Shown here piece by piece: positions 1 to 9,344 of a stretch of 64,000 bases of DNA; the first letter of the stretch is position 1, and each line of letters starts with the position of its first letter. The notes under the pieces were generated by a model. It worked only from the letters and a program-made list of their open reading frames with translations, did no database searches and was not told the DNA's origin. Origin of the DNA: CAZHPA01 sp964533945 (GTDB taxonomy: Bacteria; Bacillota; Clostridia; Lachnospirales; WRBF01); NCBI GenBank assembly GCA_964533945.1, contig CAZHPA010000005.1:19203-83202 (forward strand), given 5' to 3'. The position numbers and the translations under genes are program-made.

Positions 1-6
1 GATACA

Positions 7-3000
7 ATGGCGAAAGTTGTCAAAAGGGCTATTGCTTTAATCGTCGCTTTAGCTTTGGTCATGTGTAATTTAGTTGTAGCAAGTGCCGCAGATGAAATTG
101 CTACATACAGAGTGTCAACTTCATATGCTAGAGAAGGCGACGTGGTTGATGTTACTGTAACTTTAAACACAGCAGCAAAAATTGGTGCGGCGGATTATGA
201 ATTAAACTATAATAAAAGTGAGCTTCAGCTTGTTGGCACCCCTGTAACATCTTTAATTGGTGGCATGCAAGATATTTTTGTTCCTGAAGAAGGCGGCATT
301 ATAAAAATGTCAAGAGCAAATGTATCTGGTGATACAGGCCTAAAAGTTGTTTTAAGTGCGCAATTTAAAGTTCTTAGAAAACAACCTGGAGAATCAAACT
401 TAATCTTTACAGTTTTAGGCTGTAAAGATAATAGTTTAGAGTTAAAAAACATTGCAACAGAAGTTGAAAACGGAAAAATTACTGTTATTCCAACAGATTC
501 AAAAACAGTTACATATGAAGTTTCAAGCCCTTATGCAATTGTTGGAAGCAACGTTAATGTTTTAGTAACAATGAAAGCTGGAATGACAAAAGTTGGTTCT
601 GGGGATTATGAACTTAAATTTAACCCTGAAGAACTTGAAATAGTCGGAGAACCTATATCTTCTTTAATTGGAGGCACACAAAGCATTAATGCCGACCAAC
701 AAAACGGAAGCATTAAAATGGCAAGAGCCAACAAAGACGGCGATACAGGAGAAGCAGTTGCTTTAAATGTTACGTTTAAAGTTGTTAAAGACGTTAATTC
801 TGATGGAAAAGCAGGTTTAACATTTTCAGCGGTAGGGTTAAAAGATACTTTAACTTCTAACCCAAACAACATAACAGCAACTATTAACCAAGGCGAAATT
901 ATAATAATTTCAAAAGACGAAACTAAGCAAGCTACATATAAGGTAAGCAGCCCACAAGGCAGAAAAGGCGAAAATGTTACAGTTGTTGTTTCAATGGATA
1001 CAGCAGCGCAAGTTGGTGCCGGAGATTATGAACTTACATTCTTAAAAGACGAGCTTAAATTAATAGGCAACCCAACAACAAAATTGCCGGGTGCAACACC
1101 TTACTTAAATTACGATATAAATTCAGACCCTGAATTAGGCTTTATTAGACTTGCAAGAGCAAATCAAAACGGCGATACAGGTAAAATAGAAATTTTAGAA
1201 GCAACATTTGAAATATTAAAAGATGGACCTTCTGAATCTGAATTAACTCTTAAAGTATCAGACTTAAAAGACACATCATTACCTGTTGCAAATGATATTA
1301 TGCCTATACTTGAACAAGGGAAGGTAATTATTAAAGCAGATAAGCTTCAAATAGTTAATCCAACATTTACAAAAGTTCTTGTTCCAACAGGAAGCAACAA
1401 CGCAGCAACTGCTGAAGACTTAGGTGAACAATACTTGCCAACAAGCGGAAAAGTTACGCTTAACGGTACAAACATTAATTACACTATAGCTTGGAACGGA
1501 ACAATTGATACAACAACGCCGGGAACTATAGCAACATTTAACGGTACAATAACATATACAAATGTACCTGAATGGGCACAAATTCCTGAAGATTTAACAG
1601 TTACAAGAGAAGTTGAAGTTTCTAATAAAAAAGGTGCAAATATTGACATAACAGTTCCTCAAGATACAGTATACGGAACAGATTTCACTATTGGCGCAAC
1701 AGCAACAGGCGAAGGCTTGGATGAATACTCATTTACATATGAATATTTAGGAACTTTAACAGATGGCACACCATATGGCCCAACATCAACAAAACCAACA
1801 CAAGCAGGAACATATACAGTTACGGCAACTTTAGTTAGTGATACTCACATTGGGCAAAAAACTGTTTCATTTGAAATTGCTAAAAAACCAATTGACGTAA
1901 CAATTGAAAACAAAACAAAATTAGTTGGGGCACAACTCCCTACACTTACATTCAATTTTAATGCTTCAGACTTAGCTTATGATGATACTTCAAAAGACCT
2001 TGCAGTTACTTTATCAGTAATAGGTTATAAAGATGAAATAGGAACTTACACAATTACAGGTGCTTCAACAAGCAATAATTATGCTGTTACATTTAAAAAC
2101 GGTGTTTTAACAGTAAGCGATAAGCAAATGTACCCTATTACTTTAGTTGCAGAACCTATAAAAGGCGGAACTGCTACATCACAAAAAACTGCTTATGAAG
2201 CAGGCGAAACAGTTACAATTACAGCAACTGCAAATACAGGCTATGAATTTGACAAATGGGAAGTTGTAAAAGGTGGCGTAACTCTTGCAAGCACAGCAAG
2301 CCCAACAACAACATTTACAATGCCTGCAGCAGAAGTTGAAATAACTGCACATTTTGTAGTAGCAACAGGCAAACAAGACCAAGCTGCAACAACTGTTACG
2401 CTTTCTAAAACAACTATGAACTACGGAGAACAAGCACCAACAGCAACTGCCGGCGGCGGTAGCGGAACAGGCGCATATGTAAACTTTGCAAGCTCTAATA
2501 CACAAGTTGCAACAATTGATGCTGCAACAGGTGTAATTACTATAGTTGGCGCAGGTACTACTAACATAACTGTCGAACGTTTAGGCGATAGCAATTATAA
2601 TCATTCTAAAATACATACGCCAATAACATTAACCGTAAACAAGCTTACAATTCCAAAACCAGCAGCATTCTCTAAAATTATTATCCCTCGTGGAAGCAAC
2701 AACGCAGCAACTGCTGAAGACTTAGGTGAACAATACTTGCCAACAAGTGGAAGCGTTACGCTTAACGGTACAACTATTAATTACACTATAGCTTGGAGCG
2801 GAACCATTGATACAACAACACCGGGAACTATAGTAACATTTAACGGTACGTTAACATATACAAATGCACCTCAATGGGCACAAGCTCCTTCGGATTTAAC
2901 AGTTACAAGAGAAGTTGAAGTTTCTGATAAAAGAGCAGCAACTGTAACTATGCCTAATGTTGCCAATATAACTTATGGAGAAACACTTGTTATTCCAGCC

Positions 3001-5724
3001 GCAACAGCAACAGGCGAAGGATTAAGCAATCCTTCATTTAAATATGAATATTCCGGAATTTTGGCAGACAGTACAGCGTATGGTCCAACAGAAACAAAAC
3101 CAACACAAGCAGGAGCATATACCGTTACAGCAATTTTAATTAGCAGCACTCATGCCGGACAAAGCGAAGCGAAACAATTTACCATTAATCCAAAATCTGT
3201 TACCCTTAATAAAGGCAGCTTAGTTGTAACAACTAAATTTTACGATGGCAACACAGCGGCACAAGTTAACGGAAGTGTACAAATTATTGGATTGTTATCA
3301 GGAGACGCTGTTTCTGTAACAGGTGGAAACATTATGTTCCCAGATAAAAATGCAGGAATAGAAAAACAAATGGTTGCTTCTGGCTTCTCATTAACAGGAG
3401 CAGGCAGCAAAAACTATGTTTTATCTTCACAACAAATTGCAGGCTTAACAGGCACTATTAACAAAAAACCAATTACAGTAACAATTGACAACAAAACAAA
3501 ATTACTTGGAGCAGCACTTCCAGCTTTAACGTTCACATTTGATAGCAAAGATTTAGTTTCTGGCGAAACTGCTGCAGACCTTGCAATTACTTTAAAATTG
3601 GAAGATAAATACGAAGACAAAAATGGAACTTATGCAATTACAGGTACTTCTGCAAGCAATAACTATGCTGTTGAATTTAAAGACGGTGTTTTAACAGTAA
3701 GCGATAAGTTAATATACCCTGTTACTTTAACTGCAGAACCAACACAAGGCGGAACTGTTGCAACATATAAAACTGCTTATGAAGTAGGAGAAACCGTTAC
3801 AATTACAGCAACTGCAAATACAGGTTATGTATTTGATAAATGGGAAGTTGTAAAAGGTGGAGTAACTGTTGCAAGCACAACAAGCGCAATAACAACATTT
3901 ACAATGCCTGCAGCAGAAGTTGCAATTAAAGCAATATTTAAACAAACAACAATACAAAAATATACTGTTACTCTTTCATCAACAGAAGGTGGTACTGCTT
4001 CTGGCGGTGGCGAATATGAAGTTGGAGGACAAGTTACAATTTCAGCAACTCCAAATTCGGGCTACTACTTCACAGGCTGGACAGTAATTTCGGGCAATGT
4101 AACACTTAACAATGCAAACAACATAGCAACGTTTACAATGCCTGCTCAAAATGTTGCAATTAGAGCAAACTTTGCCAAATCTCCAACTACTCAATATGAA
4201 GTTAAATTGACTACAAGCGGTAGCGGAACAGTTACAGGTGCTGGCAAATATACTGCAGGCCAAACTGTTAATATTGCGGCAACTCCATCATCTGGCTTCT
4301 ATTTTGTTGATTGGGTAGTTACAGAAGGTAACGTTTCACTTGTAAACAGATTAAGTACAAGAACATCATTTGTAATGCCCGCCGGAAACGTTACAATAAG
4401 AGCAAACTTTAGACTTCAAGAAACTAGCAGTGGCGGAGGAAGCAGCAGTGGAAGCAGTGATACATATGTAACACCTCCATACACACCGTCACCTGGCGAC
4501 ACTAAACATGCTCAACGTACTAAGTCAACTCACAACAAAAATGGCTTAATAGAAGAAATTGATGTTGAGGGAACTTTAGGAGCAGGAAATATTGCTTCGG
4601 GTAAAGTTGAACATAGTTCTGTAGTTAGAGTTCTTGAAGATGTTAAAAAATATTTAAAACCGGGTGAATATACTGAGCTTGATATTTATATGATACCGGT
4701 TGGAAATGCTAAAGGGTACTCAGTTGAAATACTACGTCCTGATTTCCAAGACATTATTAAAGCTAAATTACCGGTTAAAATTAAAACAGAGCTAGGTTAT
4801 ATTTTATTCGATGTAAACGCTTTAAAACACATACTTAACGCATCAACTAAGGGAAATATTTTAATTACAATTGCGCAATCTTCCGAATTATCACTTACAT
4901 CAAAATCAAGAGAAACAATAGGCGACAAACCAGTTCTTGACTTTATAGTTAAATCGGGAGAAAACGTTGTTACAAATCTTAACAATAAGGGTAAAGCTGA
5001 AATTGGTTTACGCTATAAAGCAAGAAAAGGCGAAGAATTATCTGCTATTATAACTAACTACGTAAATCCAAAAGGCGAGCTTGAAGTTGTTAAAAACGGA
5101 AAATATGTTTCTCAAACAGAACATGCTGTTCTTAAAACAGAAACACTTATTCCAAGATATGCTGCAAGCTACAACCCTGTTGTGTTTAGTGATGTTTCTA
5201 AAGATTCTGTATACTATGATGCTGTTTTATTTGCAGCAGCAAGAAGTATAACTTCAGGAACTTCAAAAGACACATTCAGCCCAGCACAAACATTAACAAG
5301 AGCGCAATTTACAGTGCTTCTTATGAACGCTTACGAAATAGCGCCTGATGCTGAACCTAAAAACAACTTTGATGATGCCGGAGATGATTACTATACTCCA
5401 TATCTCTCAGCTGCTAAACGTTTAGGCATTTCGGCAGGCGTTGGTAACAACATGTTTGCACCTAACAAAGAATTAACTAACCAAGAAATGTATACATTGT
5501 TATACAACGCACTAAAAGTAATTAAAAAACTTCCTGAAACAAAAGCTACAAGAACTATTGACTCGTTTGGTGATTCGGACGAAATTGCAGATTGGGCAAA
5601 AACTGCAATGAAAACTCTTGTGGAATCAAAAGTTATTGGTCTTGGAACTGATAAACTATATCCAACAAGCGAAGCAACAAGAGCTAAAATGGTTCAAACT
5701 TTATATACATTGCTTAATCTATAA
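7..5724 (+). CDS. Large secreted S-layer-homology protein with three cohesin-like modules
   Basis: A 1905-residue exported protein, apparently complete: residues 1-28 form a signal peptide (basic MAKVVKR start, hydrophobic core, cut near ASAAD). Three cohesin-like modules follow at about 30-160, 165-300 and 310-445, each with the pattern GAxDYEL near the start, then a GDTG turn. Next come a linker module duplicated at about 462-540 and 896-974, MBG/YDG-type beta domains, four InlB-type repeats ending in TFTMPA or similar (about 715-780, 1235-1310, 1315-1390, 1395-1465), and a Gly/Ser linker. A 200-residue module shared with the next gene precedes three SLH repeats (about 1725-1905). The SLH repeats should bind wall polymer; the cohesin-like modules may hold dockerin proteins. 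Only six bases precede the start, so its promoter lies outside the window. The cohesin call is from motif appearance only. Confidence 0.88.
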   Translation: MAKVVKRAIALIVALALVMCNLVVASAADEIATYRVSTSYAREGDVVDVTVTLNTAAKIGAADYELNYNKSELQLVGTPVTSLIGGMQDIFVPEEGGIIKMSRANVSGDTGLKVVLSAQFKVLRKQPGESNLIFTVLGCKDNSLELKNIATEVENGKITVIPTDSKTVTYEVSSPYAIVGSNVNVLVTMKAGMTKVGSGDYELKFNPEELEIVGEPISSLIGGTQSINADQQNGSIKMARANKDGDTGEAVALNVTFKVVKDVNSDGKAGLTFSAVGLKDTLTSNPNNITATINQGEIIIISKDETKQATYKVSSPQGRKGENVTVVVSMDTAAQVGAGDYELTFLKDELKLIGNPTTKLPGATPYLNYDINSDPELGFIRLARANQNGDTGKIEILEATFEILKDGPSESELTLKVSDLKDTSLPVANDIMPILEQGKVIIKADKLQIVNPTFTKVLVPTGSNNAATAEDLGEQYLPTSGKVTLNGTNINYTIAWNGTIDTTTPGTIATFNGTITYTNVPEWAQIPEDLTVTREVEVSNKKGANIDITVPQDTVYGTDFTIGATATGEGLDEYSFTYEYLGTLTDGTPYGPTSTKPTQAGTYTVTATLVSDTHIGQKTVSFEIAKKPIDVTIENKTKLVGAQLPTLTFNFNASDLAYDDTSKDLAVTLSVIGYKDEIGTYTITGASTSNNYAVTFKNGVLTVSDKQMYPITLVAEPIKGGTATSQKTAYEAGETVTITATANTGYEFDKWEVVKGGVTLASTASPTTTFTMPAAEVEITAHFVVATGKQDQAATTVTLSKTTMNYGEQAPTATAGGGSGTGAYVNFASSNTQVATIDAATGVITIVGAGTTNITVERLGDSNYNHSKIHTPITLTVNKLTIPKPAAFSKIIIPRGSNNAATAEDLGEQYLPTSGSVTLNGTTINYTIAWSGTIDTTTPGTIVTFNGTLTYTNAPQWAQAPSDLTVTREVEVSDKRAATVTMPNVANITYGETLVIPAATATGEGLSNPSFKYEYSGILADSTAYGPTETKPTQAGAYTVTAILISSTHAGQSEAKQFTINPKSVTLNKGSLVVTTKFYDGNTAAQVNGSVQIIGLLSGDAVSVTGGNIMFPDKNAGIEKQMVASGFSLTGAGSKNYVLSSQQIAGLTGTINKKPITVTIDNKTKLLGAALPALTFTFDSKDLVSGETAADLAITLKLEDKYEDKNGTYAITGTSASNNYAVEFKDGVLTVSDKLIYPVTLTAEPTQGGTVATYKTAYEVGETVTITATANTGYVFDKWEVVKGGVTVASTTSAITTFTMPAAEVAIKAIFKQTTIQKYTVTLSSTEGGTASGGGEYEVGGQVTISATPNSGYYFTGWTVISGNVTLNNANNIATFTMPAQNVAIRANFAKSPTTQYEVKLTTSGSGTVTGAGKYTAGQTVNIAATPSSGFYFVDWVVTEGNVSLVNRLSTRTSFVMPAGNVTIRANFRLQETSSGGGSSSGSSDTYVTPPYTPSPGDTKHAQRTKSTHNKNGLIEEIDVEGTLGAGNIASGKVEHSSVVRVLEDVKKYLKPGEYTELDIYMIPVGNAKGYSVEILRPDFQDIIKAKLPVKIKTELGYILFDVNALKHILNASTKGNILITIAQSSELSLTSKSRETIGDKPVLDFIVKSGENVVTNLNNKGKAEIGLRYKARKGEELSAIITNYVNPKGELEVVKNGKYVSQTEHAVLKTETLIPRYAASYNPVVFSDVSKDSVYYDAVLFAAARSITSGTSKDTFSPAQTLTRAQFTVLLMNAYEIAPDAEPKNNFDDAGDDYYTPYLSAAKRLGISAGVGNNMFAPNKELTNQEMYTLLYNALKVIKKLPETKATRTIDSFGDSDEIADWAKTAMKTLVESKVIGLGTDKLYPTSEATRAKMVQTLYTLLNL
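1390..1623 (+). repeat. Intragenic direct repeat, copy A
   Basis: About 234 bp nearly identical to 2692-2925, including a first identical run of over 50 bases. It encodes the module beginning GSNNAATAEDLGEQYLPTSG. Copy A is followed by one MBG-like and one InlB-like domain. Confidence 0.9.
2692..2925 (+). repeat. Intragenic direct repeat, copy B
   Basis: Second copy of the 1390-1623 segment, 1302 bp downstream and in the same frame. Copy B is followed by the same domain series but with an extra YDG-type domain inserted (about residues 1065-1155). The repeat could recombine to shorten the protein by 434 residues without breaking the frame. Confidence 0.9.
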
Positions 5725-5815
5725 AGATTAAAGTGAACGCAAGAAATTTAAAATAGCTTTAATCTTAAAGTATTTGATTTTAAATTATGCTATAGATTAA
5801 GTGATAATGCTTGCA

Positions 5816-5860
5816 AAAACAGGCTTCTTGTTCGCTGCAAGAAGTCTGTTTAATTTTTAA
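5816..5860 (+). terminator. Rho-independent terminator after the large SLH gene
   Basis: ACAGGCTTCTTG pairs with CAAGAAGTCTGT around a TTCGCTG loop and is followed by TTTAATTTTT. It separates the two SLH genes into different transcripts. Confidence 0.8.
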
Positions 5861-5949
5861 CTTAATGCAAATACTATAGAATGGTAACTAATAAACATAA
5901 GTTTGGCAAACAAACCGTTTGCTTCAGTTTTGAAAGGCTGGTGTACATC

Positions 5950-7632
5950 TTGAAAAAAATACCTTTAATAATATCAATTATTATGATTTTTTCCGTTATA
6001 AATATAACAACCGCTTTTGCCGCCGGAGCTACATTTACCGTTAATGCAGACTACAATAAAAATACATCAGTAGCAACCGTAACGGTTTCAATGACGGCAA
6101 ATTCCAACATTGCTGCTGCAACTTTTGCTTTAACATACGACACCCAAGTTTTAACACTTAATTCCAATTCTGCAAAAGTAGGTGACGCTTTAAAAGGCGG
6201 CTTTTCAGATGTTAACGAAAAAGCAGCTTCTAATGAAATACGTGTTGCTTGTATTAATGTAAGCGGCTTTAATACAGCTGGAACCGTACTAACTGCAAGC
6301 TTTAAAGTTAAATCGGGAACAGATAAAATACCTCTTGAATTTAAAGTTTTAGAATCTAAAACATTAGATGCTAAAAACGTATCAACAACCGCTTCATATG
6401 GAAACTCTGTTGTTCAAAAAACTACAACACCTACAACAACAACTACTACAACAAATCCAGCTCAAACTGCTACAGAAACTATTGACTTAACTTCAAAAAG
6501 CGCAACTGAGGCTGAAAAAATTGTTCAAACATCAATGGAAAAATTGTTAAATGCTGCAAAAGCTGCTGAAAAAGCAGGGCACCGTGCAGTTGTTGAACTT
6601 AAAATTGCAGGTACTCCAGACCAAACAACAGCTTCTATTGATATTCCAAGAAAGTCTTTTGCAGATATGGCTAGTTTAACTAAGACAAACTTAAAATTAA
6701 CTACAAATGTTGCAACAGTTTCTTTTGACTCTAAAGCTATTAAAGCTATTGCCGCTTCAAAAGACAATGGTAACATCTCTGTTAAAATAGCAAAAGAAGC
6801 AACACCAACACTTAGCGACGAAAACAAAACAATAATTGGAAGCAATTCTGCATATACATTAACTGTTAAAGCAGGGGCATTAACAATTTCAGATTTTGGC
6901 AACGGAAAAGCAGAAATCGGCATACCATATACACTTAAACAAGGCGAAGACCAAAATGCAGTGGTTGCATATTACATTAAAGATGCAAACAGCATAAATG
7001 CAGCAAGAGGTAAATTTAATGCAAAATCAAGCACATATGAATATACTGTAACAGCTCCTTCAAAAGTTGCATTAGGTTACAACAAAGTAGCATTTAGTGA
7101 TGTTGCAACAACAGATTGGTTCTATAAGCCTGTAACATTTATTGCTTCACGTAAAATAACATCAGGCACAGGCGATAACAAATATAGTCCTGCTAAAGTT
7201 TTAACTCGTGCCGAATTTATTGTTTTAATGATGAATGCATACGAAATTAAAATAGACGAAAATCCAACAGACAATTTCTCTGATGCCGGAAATACGTATT
7301 ATACAAACTACTTAGCAACTGCTAAACGTACAGGCATTTCGGCAGGCGTTGGCAACAATATGTTTGCACCTAACAAAGAGCTTTCACGTCAAGAAATGTA
7401 TACATTGTTATACAATACGTTAAAAGTTCTTGATGAATTGCCAAAAGCAGGAACAGGAAAAGAACTTGAAAAGTTTACAGATTCTACAGAAATTGACAGT
7501 TGGGCAACAGAAGCAATTAAAGTTTTAACTGCTGCCGATGTTGTTGGAGAAGGAACAGACAAAATAGCTCCTAAAAATCCTTCAACAAGGGCAGAAATGG
7601 CATTGGCGCTATTTAACCTCTTATCAAGATAA
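5950..7632 (+). CDS. Secreted S-layer-homology protein with one cohesin-like module
   Basis: A smaller relative of the preceding protein. TTG at 5950 gives a clean signal peptide (KK then a hydrophobic run, cleavage near AFA-AG) with AAAGG about 12 nt upstream. GTG at 5941 is an alternative; ATG at 5881 has no ribosome binding site and would bury the signal. After one cohesin-like module (about 25-135 of the mature region) come a Thr/Pro linker, the 200-residue module also found upstream of the SLH repeats in the first gene, and three SLH repeats. The SLH part is close to that of the first protein (for example GISAGVGNNMFAPNKEL in both), suggesting gene duplication. Likely a wall-bound anchor with one docking site. 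The cohesin assignment is by appearance. Confidence 0.85.
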   Translation: MKKIPLIISIIMIFSVINITTAFAAGATFTVNADYNKNTSVATVTVSMTANSNIAAATFALTYDTQVLTLNSNSAKVGDALKGGFSDVNEKAASNEIRVACINVSGFNTAGTVLTASFKVKSGTDKIPLEFKVLESKTLDAKNVSTTASYGNSVVQKTTTPTTTTTTTNPAQTATETIDLTSKSATEAEKIVQTSMEKLLNAAKAAEKAGHRAVVELKIAGTPDQTTASIDIPRKSFADMASLTKTNLKLTTNVATVSFDSKAIKAIAASKDNGNISVKIAKEATPTLSDENKTIIGSNSAYTLTVKAGALTISDFGNGKAEIGIPYTLKQGEDQNAVVAYYIKDANSINAARGKFNAKSSTYEYTVTAPSKVALGYNKVAFSDVATTDWFYKPVTFIASRKITSGTGDNKYSPAKVLTRAEFIVLMMNAYEIKIDENPTDNFSDAGNTYYTNYLATAKRTGISAGVGNNMFAPNKELSRQEMYTLLYNTLKVLDELPKAGTGKELEKFTDSTEIDSWATEAIKVLTAADVVGEGTDKIAPKNPSTRAEMALALFNLLSR

Positions 7633-7640
7633 TTTTAATT

Positions 7641-7675
7641 CCCCCAATATCTTTTAACATATTTGATGTTGGGGG
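7641..7675 (+). terminator. Hairpin downstream of second SLH gene
   Basis: CCCCCAATATC pairs with GATGTTGGGGG (one G-T pair). No T run follows on this strand, so termination is possible but not typical. Confidence 0.5.
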
Positions 7676-7687
7676 TAAAAATAAAAC

Positions 7688-7724
7688 TTGACAATACATT
7701 CTATTTGTATTAAACTCTATTTGT
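7688..7724 (+). promoter_or_regulatory. Putative promoter and direct-repeat operator upstream of XRE gene
   Basis: TTGACA at 7688-7693 is followed 17 nt later by TAAACT, a weak -10. The sequence TCTATTTGT occurs twice, at 7700-7708 and 7716-7724, a 16 bp period that would place two sites on nearly the same helix face across the -10 region. This fits autoregulation by the adjacent helix-turn-helix protein, but that is inference. Confidence 0.4.
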
Positions 7725-7792
7725 TATGAATTTTTTGTAGTATTTTAGATAAAAACGTAAAAATATGAAGAAAACAGAAAAATAAAAATTAC

Positions 7793-7835
7793 GAAAGGAA
7801 AAGCTACAATAACTTTAAGTAGCAAACTAACTATT
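7793..7835 (+). promoter_or_regulatory. Distant ribosome binding site with intervening hairpin
   Basis: GAAAGGA (7793-7799) is 36 nt from the ATG at 7836. Between them GCTAC (7803-7807) and GTAGC (7819-7823) can pair; folding them away would bring the binding site to about 15 nt from the start. The same arrangement lies upstream of the topoisomerase gene at 20971-21017. Confidence 0.45.
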
Positions 7836-8282
7836 ATGGATAAAATTACTTTGAAAAAAACTATTGGAGAAAATATTCGCAAGCATAGAATTGCAAAAGA
7901 TATGTCTATTGACGAACTTTCTGAACTTTTAGGATTATCTCCGGGATTTATAGGTCTTATTGAAAGAGGGCAACGTGGAGCAACAGCATACACATTGCAT
8001 AAATTATCTCAAATTTTTCAAATTAAAGTTGATGAGTTGTTTTGTGAAACTTCTGAAACATCAATTGCGCTTTGCGAATCTGCAGTAGACCATACTAAAG
8101 TTAAGCGTGAAAAAGTTTCAACTTTGTTATATGATTTAAGGTCTAAAGAGTTAGATTTTGTAATTGAATTTATTAAAGGCTTAAAAAATATGCTTGGCAA
8201 AAACAATCAATTGGAAGACGATGACGAAAATTATTCATATGATACAGATAACGCTATGGAAGCTTTTGATGAAGAAGAATAA
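7836..8282 (+). CDS. XRE-family helix-turn-helix transcriptional regulator
   Basis: A 148-residue protein whose N-terminal 60 or so residues are a Cro/CI-type helix-turn-helix (IRKHRIAKDMSIDELSELLG, then SPGFIGLIERGQRG as recognition region). The C-terminal half is helical and ends in a very acidic tail. The same general layout occurs in SinR-like regulators. It stands alone between the SLH gene and tRNA genes, with possible operator repeats upstream, so it may regulate itself; other targets cannot be inferred. Confidence 0.85.
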   Translation: MDKITLKKTIGENIRKHRIAKDMSIDELSELLGLSPGFIGLIERGQRGATAYTLHKLSQIFQIKVDELFCETSETSIALCESAVDHTKVKREKVSTLLYDLRSKELDFVIEFIKGLKNMLGKNNQLEDDDENYSYDTDNAMEAFDEEE

Positions 8283-8350
8283 TATTAAACCGGCGTTCTA
8301 ATTATATGCTATATGCTATATTCATTTTAAAAATTTTTTTAAATTAGCTA

Positions 8351-8379
8351 TTGACAATATGTTAATGCTGTAGTATAAT
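8351..8379 (+). promoter_or_regulatory. Promoter of the tRNA cluster
   Basis: TTGACA (8351-8356), 17 nt spacer, TATAAT (8374-8379): a consensus vegetative promoter about 45 bp before tRNA-Leu. Confidence 0.85.
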
Positions 8380-8424
8380 GCTTTTTGTGTTCAAGAATTA
8401 GCATTGTGCATATGAGAATGCAAT

Positions 8425-8507
8425 GCAGTTGTGGCGGAATTGGCATACGCGCTAGACTAAGGATCTAGTGGTCCTAGACCTTGGGGGTTCGAGTCCCCCC
8501 AACTGCA
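8425..8507 (+). tRNA. tRNA-Leu (anticodon AAG)
   Basis: Acceptor stem GCAGTTG/CAACTGC, anticodon stem CTAGA/TCTAG with loop CTAAGGA giving AAG at 8459-8461, and a long variable arm (GGTC/GACC) as expected for a leucine tRNA. CCA is not encoded. An A at the wobble position of tRNA-Leu is uncommon in bacteria. Confidence 0.93.
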
Positions 8508-8519
8508 CGAATATAGTAT

Positions 8520-8591
8520 GCACAAGTGGCTCAGTGGTAGAGCATCGCCTTGCCAAGGCGAGGGTCGCGGGTTCGAATCCCGTCTTGTGCT
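8520..8591 (+). tRNA. tRNA-Gly (anticodon GCC)
   Basis: Acceptor stem GCACAAG/CTTGTGC; anticodon stem TCGCC/GGCGA with loop TTGCCAA giving GCC at 8552-8554; T arm GCGGG TTCGAAT CCCGT. CCA is not encoded. Confidence 0.95.
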
Positions 8592-8629
8592 GATTCTAAA
8601 TTATTTTTTTAATATTTAGCTTTCAATTT

Positions 8630-8701
8630 TGGGCTGTCGCCAAGCGGTAAGGCACAGGACTTTGACTCCTGCAGTCGAAGGTTCGAATCCTTCCAGCCCA
8701 G
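8630..8701 (+). tRNA. tRNA-Gln (anticodon TTG)
   Basis: Acceptor stem TGGGCTG/CAGCCCA; anticodon stem CAGGA/TCCTG with loop CTTTGAC giving TTG at 8662-8664; T arm GAAGG TTCGAAT CCTTC. CCA is not encoded. Confidence 0.95.
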
Positions 8702-8745
8702 TTTTTCAATCTCAAGTTCCCGTTATAAATAGGGAAGCATTTTTA

Positions 8746-8786
8746 AGACTTTAAAAGGCGAAAAGTTTTCCTTTTAAAGTCTTTTT
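8746..8786 (+). terminator. Terminator of the tRNA cluster
   Basis: AGACTTTAAAAGG pairs with CCTTTTAAAGTCT (13 bp) and is followed by a TTTTTT run. Confidence 0.88.
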
Positions 8787-8832
8787 TATGTCGAATTTTG
8801 AATTTTTAATTTTTTAAATCGGAGGCTAATTT

Positions 8833-9330
8833 ATGTTAGGAAGGCTATATCCAAAAGCATATGTTGATTCTATATTTCATATAGACTACAAAAAACTTCA
8901 TAAAGATGGCATTAAAAACATTGTTTTCGATATAGACAATACGCTTGTTCCATATACCGAAAAAAAACCAACCGAAAAAATTATTAAACTATTTTCAAAT
9001 CTTCAAAAAATAGGCTTTAAAGTTTGTCTTCTTTCAAATAATAAAAAAGAGCGTGTTGAATTGTTTAACGAAGGTTTAATGCTTAAAGCTGTATATAAAG
9101 CAGGCAAGCCTTCTTCTAAAGGTATTAACAAAATGCTTTCAATGCTTAACGCAAACCCAAACGAAACAGCTTTAATAGGAGACCAAATTTTTACAGATGT
9201 TTGGTGTGGCAATAGAAAAGGGCTTTATACAATTTTGGTTAAGCCTGTTTCAACAAGTGATGAATTTACAGTTAGATTAAAAAGAGGCGTTGAAAAAATT
9301 GTTTTAAATTTATACTTAAACAAAACGTAA
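8833..9330 (+). CDS. yqeG: YqeG-family HAD phosphatase
   Basis: A 165-residue HAD-IIIA protein. Motif I is DIDNT (residues 33-37), motif II the SNN of LLSNNKKER, motif III the lysine of KAGKPSS, and motif IV GDQIFTD. YqeG proteins resemble phosphatidylglycerophosphate phosphatases; the physiological substrate in Firmicutes is less certain. GGAGG lies just upstream of the ATG. It precedes aroE by 14 nt, a common Firmicutes arrangement, and is probably cotranscribed with it. Confidence 0.9.
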   Translation: MLGRLYPKAYVDSIFHIDYKKLHKDGIKNIVFDIDNTLVPYTEKKPTEKIIKLFSNLQKIGFKVCLLSNNKKERVELFNEGLMLKAVYKAGKPSSKGINKMLSMLNANPNETALIGDQIFTDVWCGNRKGLYTILVKPVSTSDEFTVRLKRGVEKIVLNLYLNKT

Positions 9331-9344
9331 AGAGGTGTTGCAAT

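Noticed and set aside
2179..4263. Long cysteine-rich minus-strand frames in the large SLH gene
   Set aside because: They mirror Thr/Ala-rich codons on the plus strand and have no start signals.
5881..5949. Possible c-di-GMP riboswitch before the second SLH gene
   Set aside because: There is a GCAAAC/GTTTGC hairpin at 5906-5922, but none of the conserved tetraloop and receptor parts of that class.
7836..8282. XRE gene as a phage repressor
   Set aside because: It lies 31 kb from the cassette with housekeeping genes between and has an acidic tail not typical of CI repressors.
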